Assembly: GCA_010027915.1 (NCBI GenBank)
Contig: RGUG01000072.1
Span: 1 to 6,734 of the forward strand
Reading direction: 5' to 3'
Source of the DNA: a bacterium
GTDB taxonomy: Bacteria; Margulisbacteria; Marinamargulisbacteria; SXXA01
DNA length: 6,734 nucleotides
The notes under the pieces are model-generated. The model was not told the DNA's origin. It searched no databases and saw only the letters and a list, made by a program, of their open reading frames with translations. Shown piece after piece: positions 5,028 through 6,734 of the stretch; position 1 is the first letter of the stretch; every line of letters starts with the position of its first letter. The position numbers and the translations under genes were made by a program.

Positions 5028-5674
5028 ACTTCTAACCTCTCTTTCAATGTTTGAGCCGCAAGATGTGAAAACAATATCAGATCAGATTGCAGCAACTGAT
5101 CAATTGGAATGCTATTAACCCCTGCAACAGAAACAAGTTTAATATTGCGAAACCCAATGAAAGATGCGAGCTCATCATCGGAATAACCGGTCACTAAAAT
5201 AGCACGCTTACTGTGTGCCAACCGCTCAGAAACAAGGGAAGAAGCAAGCGATGTCTTCGACACGGTGGAACCCGCAGCAAATACAAAGATTTTTTTATTG
5301 ACGTTGTTAAACAAATGAGTCAAAGCAAGTCGATACCCCAACTTGACCACTTTTCGGTTGAGCGAGATTGCATGATCACGAACAACCGGACCAAAGACCA
5401 CCCCCCCACCGACACGCAAGGGGGTCCGGGTTGAACCCATTCGAGCATTACCGGTACCCTTCTGCTTATAGGGTTTTTTACCACCACCGGACACTTCACC
5501 ACGGGTTTTCGTTTTATGAGTGCCCTGCTGCAAACGAGACAACTGCAAAGTACGTATCAAGTAAAGCACATGGGCAGCACGTTGCGGGGGATAAGAACTC
5601 AACCGCAATGAATCGAAACCAAAATCAAACTGCCCAATTGGGTTACCAGCATGATCAATTACTGACACTTCCAT
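5024..5674 (-). CDS. rplD: Large-subunit ribosomal protein L4 (uL4)
   Basis: L4 supports early large-subunit assembly and contributes a loop to the tunnel constriction opposite L22. The 216-residue product (E. coli 201) carries the diagnostic loop: [20 protein letters not shown] (51-70), then [15 protein letters not shown] (71-85) and [10 protein letters not shown] (87-96), the last matching the family's GGGVVFGP. The tunnel-facing motif usually written GGGRKPWRQKGTGRAR has Tyr for Trp and Asn for Arg. The C-terminal half is the Rossmann-like domain, with [20 protein letters not shown] followed by [11 protein letters not shown]. The ATG at 5674 has GAGGG 7 nt upstream, next to the rplC stop. 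In E. coli L4 represses its own operon through a leader upstream of rpsJ; see the note on the tuf-rpsJ junction. It overlaps rplW by 4 nt. Confidence 0.98.
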   Translation of the reverse strand: MEVSVIDHAGNPIGQFDFGFDSLRLSSYPPQRAAHVLYLIRTLQLSRLQQGTHKTKTRGEVSGGGKKPYKQKGTGNARMGSTRTPLRVGGGVVFGPVVRDHAISLNRKVVKLGYRLALTHLFNNVNKKIFVFAAGSTVSKTSLASSLVSERLAHSKRAILVTGYSDDELASFIGFRNIKLVSVAGVNSIPIDQLLQSDLILFSHLAAQTLKERLEV

Positions 5675-5684
5675 AATCTAACCC

Positions 5685-6266
5685 TCATCCCCCCAACACT
5701 TGTACCCAGCCATTTTTGCCAGGAACAGAGCCAGACAACACAATAAGACCCTTTTCCACATCAGTGGCAACCACTTTGAGGCCTTTAACAGTAACAAAAC
5801 CACCACCAGAACGCCCCGCCATACGGGTTCCCTTTAGAACACGGCCAGGCGTAGTGCCCGCACCAATCGAACCAGGGATTCGATGGCTTTTAGACCCATG
5901 AGACATTGGACCACGCTTGAATCCATGACGTGCAATCGTACCTGTAAATCCCCGACCTTTAGATCGGGACCTAACGCTCACCTCGTCTCCAACAGAAAAA
6001 GCAGGTAACCCAACATGTAAATCATCAGCCGGTGCTTGCACCCCCTTAATAAAAGAAGGACAGAACGAAAGAGCCTTAAACTGTCCGCGCCATGCTTTAT
6101 TATTGGCTTTTTTGGAAGCAACACCCACGCCAATCAACTGTACACCAGAATCCTCACGCACGACCGAACTAGCCAACACTTGCATGATGGTAACAGGGGT
6201 TACAACCCCACTCTCATCAATAGACTGAGACATCCCAATTTTTTCAGCAAATAACACCTTAACCAT
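5685..6266 (-). CDS. rplC: Large-subunit ribosomal protein L3 (uL3)
   Basis: L3 is an early-binding protein whose long loop reaches the peptidyl-transferase centre. The product is 193 residues (E. coli 209). It starts MVKVLFAEKIGMSQ, the bacterial type with the GMTQ-like turn. The diagnostic extension is clear: KGRGFTGTIARHGFKRGPMS (103-122), HGSKSHRIPGSIGAGTTPGR (123-142) and VLKGTRMAGRSGG (143-155), followed by VTVKGLKVV and IVLSGSVPG. In E. coli Gln150, in GSIGQ, is N5-methylated by PrmB; here the aligned residue is Ala136, so that modification cannot occur. The frame is open to a TTG at 6278, but the ATG at 6266 is chosen because GGAG lies 6 nt upstream and the product then starts at the conserved MVK-type position. 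It follows rpsJ by 28 nt and precedes rplD by 10 nt. Confidence 0.98.
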   Translation of the reverse strand: MVKVLFAEKIGMSQSIDESGVVTPVTIMQVLASSVVREDSGVQLIGVGVASKKANNKAWRGQFKALSFCPSFIKGVQAPADDLHVGLPAFSVGDEVSVRSRSKGRGFTGTIARHGFKRGPMSHGSKSHRIPGSIGAGTTPGRVLKGTRMAGRSGGGFVTVKGLKVVATDVEKGLIVLSGSVPGKNGWVQVLGG

Positions 6267-6272
6267 ACCAAA

Positions 6273-6276
6273 CTCC
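6273..6276 (-). promoter_or_regulatory. Ribosome binding site of rplC
   Basis: Minus-strand GGAG, 6 nt before the ATG at 6266. Because it would fall inside the coding frame if the TTG at 6278 were used, it favours the shorter start. The rest of the 28 nt between rpsJ and rplC shows no hairpin that I can see. Confidence 0.75.
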
Positions 6277-6294
6277 AAATTCCAAATAATGCAT

Positions 6295-6633
6295 CTAATT
6301 CAACTTAATCTCAATACTGACACCCGATGGCAAATCCAACTGTGTCAATGCATCGACAGTGGTAGATGGGGGATCCAATATGTCAATTAATCGCAAATGA
6401 ACACGGATTTCATAGTGCTCACCAGAACGCTTATCAATATGGGGTGACTTCAATACACACCACACACGCTTGCGGGTAGGCAACGGAACCGGACCTACCA
6501 CACGTGCACCAGAACGCTCAGCAGCCTCAACAATTTTTTTGGCAGACTGATCGATAACCGACGAATCGAACGACTTTAAGCGAATACGAATTTTTTGTTT
6601 GGCACGAACTTTAGAAGCAGATTTAATAGCCAT
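6295..6633 (-). CDS. rpsJ: Small-subunit ribosomal protein S10 (uS10)
   Basis: S10 is part of the small-subunit head; as NusE in E. coli it also joins the transcription antitermination complex with NusB. The product is 112 residues (E. coli 103). Seen are [20 protein letters not shown] (14-33), the family's opening helix, [20 protein letters not shown] (47-66) with the VPLPT signature, [19 protein letters not shown] (67-85) and [19 protein letters not shown] at the end. The excess length is a basic N-terminal extension of about nine residues (MAIKSASKV); no alternative in-frame ATG, GTG or TTG occurs within it, so the start at 6633 is the only one available there. The Shine-Dalgarno is weak: a GAG within the end of tuf, 9 nt upstream. 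It begins 5 nt after the tuf stop, suggesting coupling to tuf translation. Confidence 0.98.
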   Translation of the reverse strand: MAIKSASKVRAKQKIRIRLKSFDSSVIDQSAKKIVEAAERSGARVVGPVPLPTRKRVWCVLKSPHIDKRSGEHYEIRVHLRLIDILDPPSTTVDALTQLDLPSGVSIEIKLN

Positions 6634-6638
6634 TGTGA

Positions 6639-6734
6639 TTACTCAATAATCTGGGTTACAACACCCGCCCCAACCGTACGGCCACCCTCGCGAATCGCAA
6701 AACGCAACCGCTCTTCACATGCCACCGGTACAAT
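6639..6734 (-). CDS. tuf: Elongation factor Tu, C-terminal 31 residues (5' part outside the window)
   Basis: EF-Tu carries aminoacyl-tRNA to the ribosome as a GTP complex. Only the last 31 codons and the TAA stop are inside the window. Read on the minus strand they translate to a fragment ending [16 protein letters not shown] then TQIIE, the hallmark end of bacterial EF-Tu domain 3. The preceding residues PVACEERL match the usual [13 protein letters not shown] context. Nothing of the GTPase domain is visible. The gene lies directly ahead of rpsJ, the common str-S10 arrangement, so rpsL, rpsG and fusA may lie beyond the window edge (inference). The fragment is too short for any statement on variant residues. 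Confidence 0.96.
   Translation of the reverse strand: MVPVACEERLRFAIREGGRTVGAGVVTQIIE

Noticed and set aside
5395..5426. Runs of C and G in rplD that could pair into a stem
   Set aside because: They encode the glycine-rich GGGVVFGP and [10 protein letters not shown] segments conserved in L4, so coding constraint is enough.
1..6734. A novel multi-gene system such as defence, mobile element or biosynthetic cluster
   Set aside because: Every stretch is accounted for by ribosomal protein genes and tuf in canonical order, with no gap above 33 nt and no foreign gene.

Overview
The window is a contiguous bacterial ribosomal-protein gene cluster read entirely from the minus strand. It joins the end of the str region to the S10 operon and the first part of the spc operon. 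In transcription order (high to low coordinate) it holds: the end of tuf (EF-Tu), rpsJ (S10), rplC (L3), rplD (L4), rplW (L23), rplB (L2), rpsS (S19), rplV (L22), rpsC (S3), rplP (L16), rpsQ (S17), rplN (L14), rplX (L24), rplE (L5), rpsN (S14) and the first 100 codons of rpsH (S8). Sixteen genes fill it; tuf and rpsH are cut by the window ends. No plausible gene was found on the plus strand.

Packing is extreme. The largest gaps are 33 nt (rpsN-rpsH), 28 nt (rpsJ-rplC) and 22 nt (rplB-rpsS). Three junctions are ATGA overlaps (rplD/rplW, rpsS/rplV, rpsQ/rplN), and rplW overlaps rplB by 8 nt. Most genes have a recognisable Shine-Dalgarno sequence, often lying over the previous stop codon. I saw no internal promoter, terminator, tRNA, mobile element or CRISPR. 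The layout fits one polycistronic mRNA with translational coupling, starting upstream of the window and running beyond it.

The products build the two subunits together: L3, L4, L22 and L2 shape the large-subunit core and tunnel, L23 the tunnel exit, L5, L14, L16 and L24 other large-subunit surfaces, and S3, S8, S10, S14, S17 and S19 the small subunit. EF-Tu delivers aminoacyl-tRNA.

The organism is a bacterium using the standard code for TGA: six of the fifteen visible stops are TGA, five TAG and four TAA. That argues against recoded lineages such as Absconditabacteria or Gracilibacteria. S14 is the short zinc-binding (C+) form. Several proteins are divergent: L2 lacks the usual HRGGGHK motif, S3 has a changed KH loop, L22 has an N-terminal extension and L23 a C-terminal tail. 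The gene for L29 (rpmC), normally between rplP and rpsQ, is absent from its place. Together these suggest a divergent, possibly reduced-genome lineage (for example Patescibacteria/CPR or Dependentiae), but I cannot assign it from sequence alone.

This is a housekeeping region and I see no new multi-gene system. The points worth checking are the missing rpmC, considered together with the L23 tail, and the unusual residues in S3, L2 and L22.
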